Positions 52,725-61,982 of a DNA stretch of 64,000 bases are shown piece by piece. The position numbers and the translations under genes were made by a program. Position 1 is the stretch's first letter; the number at the start of each line of letters is the position of its first letter. The notes under the pieces are model-generated. The model was not told where the DNA came from, did no database searches, and saw nothing but the letters and a program-made list of their open reading frames with translations. The DNA comes from Aphanothece saxicola GSE-SYN-MK-01-06B (GTDB lineage Bacteria > Cyanobacteriota > Cyanobacteriia > PCC-6307 > Cyanobiaceae). Where the stretch lies: the NCBI GenBank assembly GCA_019359745.1, contig JAHHGT010000002.1, forward strand, positions 124,001 to 188,000. The letters are read 5' to 3'.

Positions 52725-55523
52725 ATGCGGCGAATGACTGGCATGGTGCTCGCCGCGGCCCTGGTCGCGGCGAGCCCGGGCGGGGTACTGCTGCCCTGGA
52801 GAAGCCTGGCCCAGCCCACCCCTGCGGCCCAGCCGAACGGCGCTGCGCCGCAAAGCGACCTGACAAACCGATCGGACCCGGAAGCCCTGTACCTGGAAGG
52901 GCTGAAGCGGTCGATGGCCTCCCAGCTTCCGGCTGCCATTGAGCTCTGGGAGATGGCGCTCCAGGGATACCGGGTCCGGGGGAATCAGGCGGGTGAAGCG
53001 CTGACGCTGTCGGAACTTGGCTTTGCCCAGTATTCGTTGGAGAACTACGACAAGGCTCTCCCGTTCTATGCCCAGGCCCTGGCGATCGAGAAGACAAGGG
53101 GGCGACGCCAGCGCGAAGGCCAACTGCTCTCCCAGATGGGCGACGTGTACTTCTTCCAGAAGAATTACGTCCAGGCTCGCCAGGCCTATGGGGCCAGTCT
53201 GCCCCTGCTGCGGCGGCAGCAAGGGGATGGGCAGCGACTCTGGATGACTCACTTCCGGCTTGGAGATATCCACTTTGCCGAGAAGCAGGATGTTCTGGCC
53301 TTGAAGGACTACCAGCAAGCCCTGGATCAGGCCCGTGCACTTTCGGATCAGGGGCTGCAGAAAACCACCTCCATCGCCATCGGCCTGACCTACCTGCGTC
53401 AGGCCCAGTACGGCCAGGTGATCAAGGTCCTCCAATCGGCCTTGAGCCTGAAGCAACCTGGCGCCACTGATGCCGATCAGGAGGATCTTCTGCAGATGAT
53501 CGGCTTCTCCCATTACTGGCTCAATGACTATTCCCAGGCGATCGACACCTATGAGCAAGCGCTGAGCCTGGCCCGCAGCCATGCCAATGCCCGCACGGAA
53601 CTACTGCTCCTCAATGGCCTGGGCGATGCTTACTTCTATGTGGGGAACATCGAAAAGGCACGCGGTTTCTACGATCAGAGCCTTGGCTTGGCCAGCAAAC
53701 TCGGCGATCAACGTTCGCAGGCCATCGCCCTGATTAATCTCGCGGGCGCGGCCTACCAGCGCAACGATCTGCCGATGATGGAGCGCCACTACCGGCAGGG
53801 CCTGGATCTGGCCCGCCGCCATCGGCTGGCCAATCTGGAGGCCAATGCCCTGACGGGACTGGGCCGGGCCTATCAGGAGCGGAATGATCTCGCCAGAGCC
53901 CGGTCCTCCTATCTCGAGGGCCTGGCCATCTATCGAAAGATCGGCAATGCCTACAACACCGCCACGATGCACCGGGCGTTGGCCGACATCGAGCTGCTTC
54001 AGAAGAACTACCCCCGTGCCATTGCCCAGTTCCGCGAGAGTCTGTCCCTGGCCGAAGCCAACCAGGAGCTCTACGGCGAAGCCCAGTCGCTGACAGGGCT
54101 GGGGATCGCCCTGCACAAGTCTGGGAAGAATGCCGCAGCGGAAGTCGCCCTGCGCAGGGCCATCGACCGGAACGAGGCGATTCGCCACAAGCTGGGCCAG
54201 AAGGACGAGCTGAAGGTGGCCCTTTTCGATACCCAGGCCTCCCCCTACATGGCCCTCCAGGCGGTGCTCATCGCCCAGGGGAAACCTGAGCCTGCCCTGG
54301 AGGTGGCCGAACGGGCCCGGGCCCGGGCCTTCGCCGAGCAGCTCCAGTCCCGGAAGATTTCGGACTCCTCCCAGACGGCACGGCCTCTCACGCTGGCCGA
54401 CATCCGCCGCGTGGCCAGGGATCAGCAGGCCACGCTGGTGGAGTACGCGATCGTTGGTCAGCGCCTCTACATCTGGACCGTGTCGCCCCAGGGAGTGATC
54501 GCGTTCCGCAGCACCGCCCTGCCCGACGGGGGCATGGGCATGGACCAGATGGTGGTGGCCAGCCGATCGGCCCTCGGGGTTCGCGGTGCCCGTGGCAGCC
54601 TCGGGGTCGTGGCCTCGGTGCCCGGCACCACAGCGCCGCAGCGGCAGCAACGCCAGGAGCAGATGCTGCAGAAGCTCCACAGGCTGCTGATCGAGCCGAT
54701 CGCCGACCAGCTGCCCAGGGATCCAGACGCCCCGGTGATCTTCATCCCGCAGGGGACCCTGTTCTTCGTTCCCTTTGCGGCGCTCCAGGATCGCCAGGGC
54801 CGCCCCCTGATCGAGCAGCACGCCCTGCTCACGGCCCCGGCGATTCAGGTGCTCGATCTGCTGCAGGCGCAGGCCTCCGGCCGCAGCCGCGGCGCGACTC
54901 CGTCCAACGCCTTGGTGGCGGGCAACCCCACCATGCCGACGGTCCGGCTCCAACCGGGGGAACCGGCCCAACCCCTGCCGCCGCTGCCCGGGGCCGAACA
55001 GGAGGCCCGCACCATCGCCAGCCTCTTCCACACCCAGGCCCTGATCGGCCCTGCCGCCACAGAGACGGACGTGGTGCACCTCCTGCCCCAGGCCCGGTTC
55101 GTCCACCTCGCCACCCATGGCCTGCTCGATGACGGCGCCAACTGGGGACTGCCGGGGGCGATCGCCCTGGCCCCCTCGGGCCGCGACGACGGCCTGCTCA
55201 CGTCGGAGGAGATTCTCGGTCTGCACCTGAACGCCGAACTTGTCGTCCTCAGTGCCTGCGACACGGGACGGGGACGGATCACCGGTGATGGCGTCATCGG
55301 CCTGTCCCGGTCGTTGCTGACCGCCGGGGCCCGCAACGTGGTGGTGTCGTTATGGGCCGTGCCGGATACATCAACCACCACCCTGATGACGGCGTTCTAT
55401 CGCGAGCTCGCCAAAGGCACCGGCAAAGCGCAATCCCTCCGCCACGCCATCCTCAGCCTCCGGCAACAGGATCCCGACCCGGTCGCCTGGTCCGCCTTCC
55501 AGCTGGTCGGACCGGCACGTTGA
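52725..55523 (+). CDS. TPR-CHAT protein
   Basis: 932 residues. N-terminal signal peptide (VLAAALVAASPGGVLLPWRS), then about ten tetratricopeptide repeats from ~60 to ~490 (GEALTLSELGFAQYSLENYDKALPFYAQAL is one), a linker, and a C-terminal CHAT domain from about 640: VIFIPQGTLFFVPFAALQD, VHLATHG (His about 797) and LSACDTGRG (Cys about 844), MTAFYRELAKG. CHAT is caspase-related; His and Cys are both kept, so it may be an active protease like HetF or TPR-CHAT of Craspase systems. It follows the caspase gene on the same strand, suggesting a cascade. Confidence 0.9.
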   Translation: MRRMTGMVLAAALVAASPGGVLLPWRSLAQPTPAAQPNGAAPQSDLTNRSDPEALYLEGLKRSMASQLPAAIELWEMALQGYRVRGNQAGEALTLSELGFAQYSLENYDKALPFYAQALAIEKTRGRRQREGQLLSQMGDVYFFQKNYVQARQAYGASLPLLRRQQGDGQRLWMTHFRLGDIHFAEKQDVLALKDYQQALDQARALSDQGLQKTTSIAIGLTYLRQAQYGQVIKVLQSALSLKQPGATDADQEDLLQMIGFSHYWLNDYSQAIDTYEQALSLARSHANARTELLLLNGLGDAYFYVGNIEKARGFYDQSLGLASKLGDQRSQAIALINLAGAAYQRNDLPMMERHYRQGLDLARRHRLANLEANALTGLGRAYQERNDLARARSSYLEGLAIYRKIGNAYNTATMHRALADIELLQKNYPRAIAQFRESLSLAEANQELYGEAQSLTGLGIALHKSGKNAAAEVALRRAIDRNEAIRHKLGQKDELKVALFDTQASPYMALQAVLIAQGKPEPALEVAERARARAFAEQLQSRKISDSSQTARPLTLADIRRVARDQQATLVEYAIVGQRLYIWTVSPQGVIAFRSTALPDGGMGMDQMVVASRSALGVRGARGSLGVVASVPGTTAPQRQQRQEQMLQKLHRLLIEPIADQLPRDPDAPVIFIPQGTLFFVPFAALQDRQGRPLIEQHALLTAPAIQVLDLLQAQASGRSRGATPSNALVAGNPTMPTVRLQPGEPAQPLPPLPGAEQEARTIASLFHTQALIGPAATETDVVHLLPQARFVHLATHGLLDDGANWGLPGAIALAPSGRDDGLLTSEEILGLHLNAELVVLSACDTGRGRITGDGVIGLSRSLLTAGARNVVVSLWAVPDTSTTTLMTAFYRELAKGTGKAQSLRHAILSLRQQDPDPVAWSAFQLVGPAR

Positions 55524-56057
55524 GAGCGATCACATGAGGCGTCATTCCGCTGACGTAACCAACGGTTGGTCAGTCACGGATCCGAGTGACTCCGATCAGT
55601 CGGGAACAGCCTGGAACACAAGCTGCAGCGGCGAACTGAAAAGACGGAGTGATCGCTCAGGCGCATATGGATGCCTGGTCAGGAGTCAATACCGCAGACC
55701 GCGGACCTCTGGAACCAGCGTCACACCCTCAGCAGTGCCCTACCCCTGCTGAGGGTGCCGGGCACCACCCTTTCAGGAACTGGAGCGCGAGGCCATCACG
55801 GCACAGGACGGCCGCTCCAGGCGGGCTGCCGTTGCGCCTCCGCGCATGGCCTCGCTGCGTTCCCTGCTCACCCACGGGGCTGTGGCGGCCCGACCGCCGA
55901 ATCGCTGGCTTCCCTTGACACTGGCTTCAGGTCCCAGGGGTGGGCGGGGATGCCCTGATCTGGAGAAGCACGGCGGCATGGGTAGAGCCAAACAGCACAG
56001 ACACACCCATTCACACCTGACAGCTGACGGGTCATTCCGGGGTCACACGGCGTCGTC
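55524..56057. other. Intergenic region with three hairpins, no gene
   Basis: 534 bases between the CHAT and HlyD-like genes. ACCAAC-G-GTTGGT at 55558-55570, AGTCAC...GTGACT at 55572-55591, and an 11-bp perfect stem ACCCTCAGCAG/CTGCTGAGGGT at 55725-55735 and 55746-55756 (10-nt loop). None has a T tract. Short open frames on both strands look like noise. Presumably the CHAT 3' end and the promoter of the transporter operon. Confidence 0.4.
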
Positions 56058-57455
56058 ATGGTGGAAGAACAGCCGCCGTTACTCGCCGCGACGCCCTCCC
56101 GCCTCCTGCAGACCGACCTGCCGCTGCCGCGAACGGCGCCGCAACGCTGGCGGGTGATCGCCGCCGGTTCGCTGACGCTGTGCCTGGCGGGCGGGGGCTG
56201 GCTGACCTGGCAGCAGGGACAGAGCCGCGCCCGGCTGACGGCCCTGGCCGCCCAGACCGCGTCGGTGGAGCGCAGCAACGTGGTCCTGAAGGTGACGGCG
56301 GCCGGTTCGATCCGGCCCACCACGCCCGTGAACATCAGCCCCAAGCAGCAGGGTCGCGTCACGGCCCTGTACGTGGATCAGGGGGATCGGGTCAGCGCCG
56401 GCCAGGTGCTGGCGCGGATGGACGACAGCAACCTGCGGGGCACGGTGCTCAAAGCCCGGGGAACCCTGGCGGCAGCCGAAGCCAATCTGCAGAAGCTGCG
56501 GGCCGGCAACCGGCCCCAGGAGATCGAGGCCGCCCGGCGCAATCTGGAGGCGGCTGAGGCCGATCAGATCGCCGTTCGCTCCACCTTCCTCAGCAACCAG
56601 CAGCTGTACGGATCCGGCGCGATCGCCCGGGTCAGCTTCGATGCCAGCCGCTCGGCGTTCCTGGCCAGTGAAGCCCGGGTGCGGTCGCTGCGGGCCCAGC
56701 TGAATCTGGCCAGCGCCGGCAGCCGCGCCGAAGACATCACCAGTGCGGCCGCCCAGGTGCTCCAGGCGCAGGGGGATCTGGCCACGATCCAGGCCCAGGT
56801 CAACGACACGGTGATCCGCGCCCCCTTTGCCGGGGTGGTCAGCCAGAAATACGCCGACGTCGGGGCGTTCGTGACGCCCACCACCTCGGCCAGTGCCACC
56901 AGTTCGGCCACCTCCTCCTCAATCCTGGCCCTGGCCAGCGAACTGGAAGCGGTGGCCAACGTGGCGGAAGTGGACGTGGGCGCCATCCGGACTGGCCAGC
57001 CCGTGGACCTGCAGGTGGATGCCTTCCCCCGCCAGCAGTTCCGCGGAACCGTGCGACTGGTGGCGCCGGAAGCGGTGGTGGAGCAGAACGTGACCAGCTT
57101 CCAGGTGCGCATCACCCTGGCTGATGACGCCCGCAGCAAGCTCCGCTCCGGCATGAACCTCACGGCCAACGTGCTGGTGGGTCGGCGCTCGGATGCCCTG
57201 CTGATCCCCACCCCGGCGATCGTGAGTGAACGGGGCGGCACCGGGGTGATGCGGCCAGGCAACAACGGCGCGCCCACCTTCCAGCCGGTGCAGGTGGGAG
57301 CCACGATCGGCGCCCGCACGGAAGTGCTGCGGGGCCTGAAGCCTGGCGATCGGGTGTTTGTGTCGCTGCCGGGCCGGCGTCAGCCCAACAGCCGGCCGGT
57401 CTCTGGCTCCTCGCCCTTCCAGCAGCAACGGGGTCAGGGGAGGGCGCCCCGATGA
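56058..57455 (+). CDS. HlyD/MacA-type membrane-fusion protein
   Basis: 465 residues. One N-terminal membrane segment (VIAAGSLTLCLAGGGWLTW), biotinyl-lipoyl-like halves (VTALYVDQGDRVSAGQVLARMDDSNLRG and VIRAPFAGVVSQKYADVGAFV, regions), a long alpha-hairpin (ANLQKLRAGNRPQEIEAARRNLEAAEADQIA...), a Ser/Thr linker, beta-barrel and C-terminal domain. It bridges the inner-membrane ABC complex to an outer-membrane channel. Its stop overlaps the permease start (ATGA). Confidence 0.9.
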   Translation: MVEEQPPLLAATPSRLLQTDLPLPRTAPQRWRVIAAGSLTLCLAGGGWLTWQQGQSRARLTALAAQTASVERSNVVLKVTAAGSIRPTTPVNISPKQQGRVTALYVDQGDRVSAGQVLARMDDSNLRGTVLKARGTLAAAEANLQKLRAGNRPQEIEAARRNLEAAEADQIAVRSTFLSNQQLYGSGAIARVSFDASRSAFLASEARVRSLRAQLNLASAGSRAEDITSAAAQVLQAQGDLATIQAQVNDTVIRAPFAGVVSQKYADVGAFVTPTTSASATSSATSSSILALASELEAVANVAEVDVGAIRTGQPVDLQVDAFPRQQFRGTVRLVAPEAVVEQNVTSFQVRITLADDARSKLRSGMNLTANVLVGRRSDALLIPTPAIVSERGGTGVMRPGNNGAPTFQPVQVGATIGARTEVLRGLKPGDRVFVSLPGRRQPNSRPVSGSSPFQQQRGQGRAPR

Positions 57456-58720
57456 TGGGGCTCCGCCGGCGCGAGCGGAATGGTGGCGATCTGGCCGAGA
57501 CGATCGCGCTGGCCTGGTCGTCGCTGCTGGCGAACCGGATGCGCTCGGCCCTGACGATGCTGGGCGTGATCATCGGCATCGCCGCCGTGATCAGCATGGT
57601 GACGATCGGACGCGGCGCCCAGCTCCAGACGGAGAACCAGCTGAAATCGCTGGGTTCCAACCTTGTCTTCGTGCAGAGCGGCGTGGCGGCCAGCGGTGGC
57701 CCCGCCTCGCGGGGTGCGGGCTCGGCCACCACCTTGATCTGGGAGGACGCCCAGGCGATTGCGGCGTCGATCCCGGCCGTGGCGGACGTGGCCCCGAACC
57801 TGAGTCAACGCACCCAGGTGGTGCTGGGCGATCGCAACACCAACACCACCGTGGTGGGCAGCACGCCGGCCTATGTGACGGTGCGCGACTTCCTGCCCCT
57901 GAGCGGGCGGTTCTTCAACCAGGTCGAACTCAACCAGGCCGCCAGGGTGGCCGTGCTGGGGCAGACCGTCGTCGACAGCCTGGGGTTGACGGAGCGAAGC
58001 GCCCTGGATCGCACGATCCGCATCCGCGGCGAGACGTTCACCGTGATCGGCACCCTGGAGTTCAAGGGCAGCACGGGATTCCGTGATCAGGACGATCAGG
58101 TGCTGATTCCCCTCACCACGATGGCCGCCCGGATCGTGGGTGTGAACACCACGGCCGGTGTGTCGGTGGAGAGCATCGCCGTGTCGGCGCGGTCGGCCCA
58201 GAGCATGGCGGCGGCCGAATACCAGATCACCAACCTGCTGCGACTGCGGCACAGGATCGTGCCGCCCCGGGAGGACGACTTCCTGATTCGCAACCAGGCC
58301 GATCTGGTCAATGCCTCCAACGCCGTCGCCAATGTGTTCACCGCGCTGCTCGGCGGATCCGCCGCCATCTCCCTGTTGGTGGGGGGCATCGGCATCATGA
58401 ACATCATGTTGGTGTCGGTCAGCGAACGGACGCGGGAGATCGGCATCCGCCGCGCCATCGGGGCCCGTTGCAGTGACATCCTGCGCCAGTTCCTGATCGA
58501 ATCGACCGTGCTTTCTCTGGCGGGCGGGTTGCTGGGGGTTCTGCTTGGCGTGGTGGCGTCGCTGACCATCAATGCGATCTTCGGCTGGAGCGCCGGAATC
58601 GCCTTTGATGCGGTGGGTTGGTCCCTGGCCTTCTGCCTGGTGATCGGCGTGTTCTTCGGCGCCTATCCCGCCAACAAAGCTGCCCAGCTCGATCCAATGA
58701 CGGCCCTGCGAAGCGACTGA
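57452..58720 (+). CDS. MacB-type ABC permease
   Basis: 422 residues. N-terminal segment ANRMRSALTMLGVIIGIAAVISMVTIG, a large periplasmic MacB_PCD domain, and three C-terminal membrane segments (SLLVGGIGIMNIMLVSVSERTREIGIRRAIGA, GLLGVLLGVVASLTINAIFGW). Classic FtsX/MacB topology without an ATPase domain. With the downstream ATPase it makes a MacB-like complex, for export of a peptide, siderophore, glycolipid or toxin; substrate unknown. Confidence 0.92.
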   Translation: MMGLRRRERNGGDLAETIALAWSSLLANRMRSALTMLGVIIGIAAVISMVTIGRGAQLQTENQLKSLGSNLVFVQSGVAASGGPASRGAGSATTLIWEDAQAIAASIPAVADVAPNLSQRTQVVLGDRNTNTTVVGSTPAYVTVRDFLPLSGRFFNQVELNQAARVAVLGQTVVDSLGLTERSALDRTIRIRGETFTVIGTLEFKGSTGFRDQDDQVLIPLTTMAARIVGVNTTAGVSVESIAVSARSAQSMAAAEYQITNLLRLRHRIVPPREDDFLIRNQADLVNASNAVANVFTALLGGSAAISLLVGGIGIMNIMLVSVSERTREIGIRRAIGARCSDILRQFLIESTVLSLAGGLLGVLLGVVASLTINAIFGWSAGIAFDAVGWSLAFCLVIGVFFGAYPANKAAQLDPMTALRSD

Positions 58721-58723
58721 ACC

Positions 58724-59392
58724 ATGCTGCAACTGTGCCGAATCACGAAGAGCTATCGCATGGGGGAGATGGCGGTGGAGATCCTGCACGGCATCGATCT
58801 GACCATCCTGCGCGGCGACTACACGGCGATCGTGGGCAGCTCTGGATCGGGTAAATCCACGCTCATGAACATCCTCGGCTGCCTGGAGCCGCCAAGCAGC
58901 GGCCAGTACTACTTCAATGCTCGCGATATCACCCAGCTGAGCGATAACGAACGCACCGACATCCGCAATGTTCAGATCGGCTTCGTGTTCCAGCAATTCA
59001 ACCTGCTACCGCGCCTGACGGCGCTGCAGAACGTGATGCTGCCGATGGTCTATGCCGGCTACGGCCGGGAGGAGCGCAGGCAGCGGGCGGCGGCGATGCT
59101 GGAGCAGGTGGGGCTGGCTGATCGCATGACCAACCGCCCCAACCAGCTCTCCGGCGGCCAGCAGCAACGTGTCGCGATCGCCCGCGCCCTGGTGAACCAG
59201 CCCGAACTGCTGCTGGCTGATGAACCCACCGGTGCCCTGGATTCACGCACCGGCGAGGAGGTGATCGAGCTGATGTCTGCTCTCCACGCCGATGGCCTCA
59301 CGGTCGTCCTGGTCACGCACGACGCCTCGGTGGCCCAGAACTGCGGGAAGATCATCCGGATCCAGGACGGGCAGATCAGCAGAAGCGCCTAG
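58724..59392 (+). CDS. ABC transporter ATPase, MacB/LolD type
   Basis: 222 residues. Walker [14 protein letters not shown]-loop [12 protein letters not shown], signature [15 protein letters not shown], Walker [14 protein letters not shown], switch His in [12 protein letters not shown]. Motor for the permease four bases upstream. Its 3' end overlaps convergent GGDEF by four bases. Confidence 0.95.
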   Translation: MLQLCRITKSYRMGEMAVEILHGIDLTILRGDYTAIVGSSGSGKSTLMNILGCLEPPSSGQYYFNARDITQLSDNERTDIRNVQIGFVFQQFNLLPRLTALQNVMLPMVYAGYGREERRQRAAAMLEQVGLADRMTNRPNQLSGGQQQRVAIARALVNQPELLLADEPTGALDSRTGEEVIELMSALHADGLTVVLVTHDASVAQNCGKIIRIQDGQISRSA

Positions 59393-60264
59393 GCAGGCTC
59401 AGAACGCTGGAAGAGGAAGACCCGGTCCGGCTCATCTTTCGCCTGATTCATCGCCAGATCGGCCTTGTTGAGAAGCATCTCGGCGGAAGAGCCATGGTCG
59501 GGGAAGATGGCAATGCCGACACTGGCCCGCACCCTTAGAACGTCCCCGTCAAGAATACAGGGTTCAGCCATACGCTCCACCATCTTTTTGGCGATGCGCA
59601 TCGCATCGGAGTGATCTCCCACTTCCAGCAACAGGCAGACAAACTCATCGCCACCCCAGCGACTGACCATGTCATCCTCTCGCAGGAAAGACGTTAATCG
59701 AGATGCCACCATCTGCAGGACCTCATCACCCAGATCATGGCCATCGGGATCATTGATGCTTGTGTATTGATCCACATCAATGCAGAAGATCGCAAGCTGC
59801 CATCCATGCAGCCTGGCCTGGGAAAGGCCGTGCTCAAGACGCTGATCAAAGGCCAATCGATTGGGCACCTTCGTCAGTGGGTCTTTGATGGCGCTATGCC
59901 TGGCTTCATCCCTTTGCTGACGCGCCTCCGCCACATCATCGCGCGCTGCATCCAAGTCGGTCTTCGCTCCAGCAAGCTGAGATGCGAGAGTTGTCCGCTC
60001 CACAATTTCATCAGCAAGACTTTCATTCACCTGATCGATCTCAACAGCAGCCGACGCAATCTTTACTTCTGCGGCTTCATTCTGCGAGTGGGCGGCCCGA
60101 AGATCTTCCACAGGAACTTCTTCTTGCTTGAGCACCCCATTCACCACTGCGAGCTCGGTAGCTGCCGCCTCGACATCTCCCTTGATCTTCTGATTCTGAT
60201 TCAGCAGACTTCCAAGCGGCGAATCCTTGGCCGATGGCTGTCTGCCGGCCTTTTCGGGCGTCAT
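59389..60264 (-). CDS. Soluble diguanylate cyclase with coiled-coil N-terminus
   Basis: 291 residues from MTPEKAGRQP, preceded by a GGAGAG. Residues ~10-110 are a charged helix (VEAAATELAVVNGVLKQEE, EIDQVNESLADEIVERTTLASQLAGAKTDLDAARDDVAEARQQRDEA region), and the rest is a GGDEF domain: DPLTKVPNRLAFDQRL, FCIDVDQYTSINDPDGHDLGDEVL and the signature SRWGGDEFVCLL. The motif is intact, so c-di-GMP synthesis is expected. No membrane or known sensor domain, so activity may depend on oligomerisation. The open frame extends to 60468. Confidence 0.85.
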   Translation of the reverse strand: MTPEKAGRQPSAKDSPLGSLLNQNQKIKGDVEAAATELAVVNGVLKQEEVPVEDLRAAHSQNEAAEVKIASAAVEIDQVNESLADEIVERTTLASQLAGAKTDLDAARDDVAEARQQRDEARHSAIKDPLTKVPNRLAFDQRLEHGLSQARLHGWQLAIFCIDVDQYTSINDPDGHDLGDEVLQMVASRLTSFLREDDMVSRWGGDEFVCLLLEVGDHSDAMRIAKKMVERMAEPCILDGDVLRVRASVGIAIFPDHGSSAEMLLNKADLAMNQAKDEPDRVFLFQRSEPA

Positions 60265-60719
60265 CCTCTTGCTCTCCACCACTTCCTTGAGCTTCTCAAG
60301 GCGAAGAGAACTCTGGGTACGGCATGCCGCCAGAGTGCGGCGCCGCCGCAGCGCCAACGCTTCGGGGCGGTTGCCCATCAGCGCCGCTGGCTGGTGATCA
60401 CCCGACGCGGCAAGGCCATCGCACAACGGGTGCCCAGGCTTGCCGTGCGCGATCTCCTGCCCCATCAAGCCAGCAGCGGCGTAGAGACCATGCGAGCGCG
60501 GCGGCGGTCATTCTGGAGCAGGCCACCGAGCTCCATTCCGCTCCCGGGCTCAAGGTGCGCACGAAGGTCTTGAACCCCTCTCAGGCCGAGGCGCCGTTCG
60601 TGGGGGCCGCCCGGCCACTGGGGCTCGAGGCCCAGGTGATCGGGGCTGACTGACGCGTCGCTGGCGCCTAGCCCGCCGCGGAGACCCTGGAGCCCCAGAC
60701 GGACTCAGGCCAGGCGATC
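60265..60719 (+). other. Possible gene relics between GGDEF and LuxR genes
   Basis: No intact gene. One plus-strand frame at about 60390-60460 reads WLVITRRGKAIAQRVPRL, similar to the core of Phd-type antitoxins, but without a proper N-terminus. Another frame around 60510-60653 reads VILEQATELHSAPGLKVRT and GAARPLGLEAQVIGAD, like the tail of a lost gene. Both could be chance; together they suggest a decayed locus. Confidence 0.3.
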
Positions 60720-61454
60720 ATGGGGTCGATTGTTCTTTCGGCTGTGGACCTCACGGAGCTCATCCCGGGGATCCCCGCCCTGCTGGAAGAGCTGGAGGGA
60801 ATCCTCGCCGGCCTGACCACGGTCGCCTGCCTGGAGCACATGAAATGGCTGGGGGCCTTCATGTGCATCACCCCGGTCCAGCGGAGCCTGGTGGGGGCCG
60901 CCACGACGGAAGAGGAAGGCTTCCAGCTGGTGGAGCGGCACCGGCCGTCCCTGCTGGTGGTCAGCCAGAGGCTGCAGGAGGGGACCGGGCTGGCGCTGGT
61001 GGAGCGGACCGAGGCGCTGGACCCCGCCATCCGGACCCTGCTGATCGCCGATGACGCCAACGAGGCCCTGGTGCGGGAGGCCCTGGCCCGGGGCTGCAAC
61101 GGCATCTGCTTCGAGTCGGGCCTGTTCATGCCGGCGCTGCGGGTGGTGGCCGGTGGCGGCATCTACTACCCCCAGCCCGTGGCGGCGGTGCTGCGGCAGC
61201 AGCCCCCAGCGGCCCCGATCAAACCGCTGACCGAGCGCGAGCGAGTGGTGCTGAACCACCTGATGCTGGGCCTCACCGACCAGCGGATCAGCCAGGAGCT
61301 GGTGGTCAGCCCCGAGACCGTCAGGACCCATGTGAAGCACATCTTCCAGAAGCTCCAGGTGGACAACCGCACCAAGGCCGTCGTCAAGTCGATCGCCGCC
61401 GGGCTGATCAACCTGGAATCGGCCCTGGAGGGTCGCACCCCGGTCACCGGCTGA
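60720..61454 (+). CDS. LuxR/NarL-family regulator with degenerate receiver
   Basis: 244 residues. The first 150 have a receiver-like pattern (HRPSLLVVSQRLQEGTGLALVERTE, RTLLIADDANEALVREALARGCNG), but the usual phospho-acceptor Asp is Ser (about S82). C-terminal LuxR helix-turn-helix: LTERERVVLNHLMLGLTDQRI and LVVSPETVRTHVKHIFQKLQVDNRTKAV (regions), intact. Probably works without phosphorylation or with a different ligand. A sensor kinase is not adjacent. Confidence 0.88.
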   Translation: MGSIVLSAVDLTELIPGIPALLEELEGILAGLTTVACLEHMKWLGAFMCITPVQRSLVGAATTEEEGFQLVERHRPSLLVVSQRLQEGTGLALVERTEALDPAIRTLLIADDANEALVREALARGCNGICFESGLFMPALRVVAGGGIYYPQPVAAVLRQQPPAAPIKPLTERERVVLNHLMLGLTDQRISQELVVSPETVRTHVKHIFQKLQVDNRTKAVVKSIAAGLINLESALEGRTPVTG

Positions 61455-61596
61455 GCCACCGGATCAGCGGCAATCCCCCGTTCTGGGGATGCGGGCCGAG
61501 GGTGCTCCAGGGGAAGGTGGTCAGGTCCGGGGATGACCCGAGCGGCCTGCCGATGCCCAGGCGGGCCGCCGTCAGCCGTGACCCCCGGCACCCAGC

Positions 61597-61971
61597 ATGA
61601 CCCCAGCAAAAGCCCCGCGCACCATGGCCGTCCACCTCAGCTTCGCCGCGGCCGGTCACTCCCGCGTGTCCGAAATCATCCTGGCCGGCCGCACCGGCTT
61701 CTGGCTGTGCGACCCGGACCGGGTCCTGGCCCATGGCGTCGTCAAGCTGTACGAGCGTCACCCCGAGGGCGGCGATTTCGATCTCAACGACAGCGTCGTG
61801 GGCCCCTGGGTGGCCACCCTGACGGTCACCGGCGCCGACCGGATTCAGTGGCTCGACCGGACCCGGACGATCATCGCCTTCGACCCCGCCACCCTGACGA
61901 CGGAGTACGTCACCACCGTGCCCGCGTTCAACGACGCCGGTGTGTACTACGACCCGGAGCCGATCGCCTGA
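61597..61971 (+). CDS. Small protein of unknown function
   Basis: 124 residues (or 115 from the ATG at 61624). HLSFAAAGHSRVSEIILAGRTGFWL, LYERHPEGGDFDLNDSVVGPW and ATLTVTGADRIQWLDRTRTI suggest a beta-rich soluble protein, no signal or membrane segment, no family recognised. Lies between the LuxR-type gene and the convergent hydrolase. Confidence 0.55.
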   Translation: MTPAKAPRTMAVHLSFAAAGHSRVSEIILAGRTGFWLCDPDRVLAHGVVKLYERHPEGGDFDLNDSVVGPWVATLTVTGADRIQWLDRTRTIIAFDPATLTTEYVTTVPAFNDAGVYYDPEPIA

Positions 61972-61982
61972 GGGCGGAGCGC

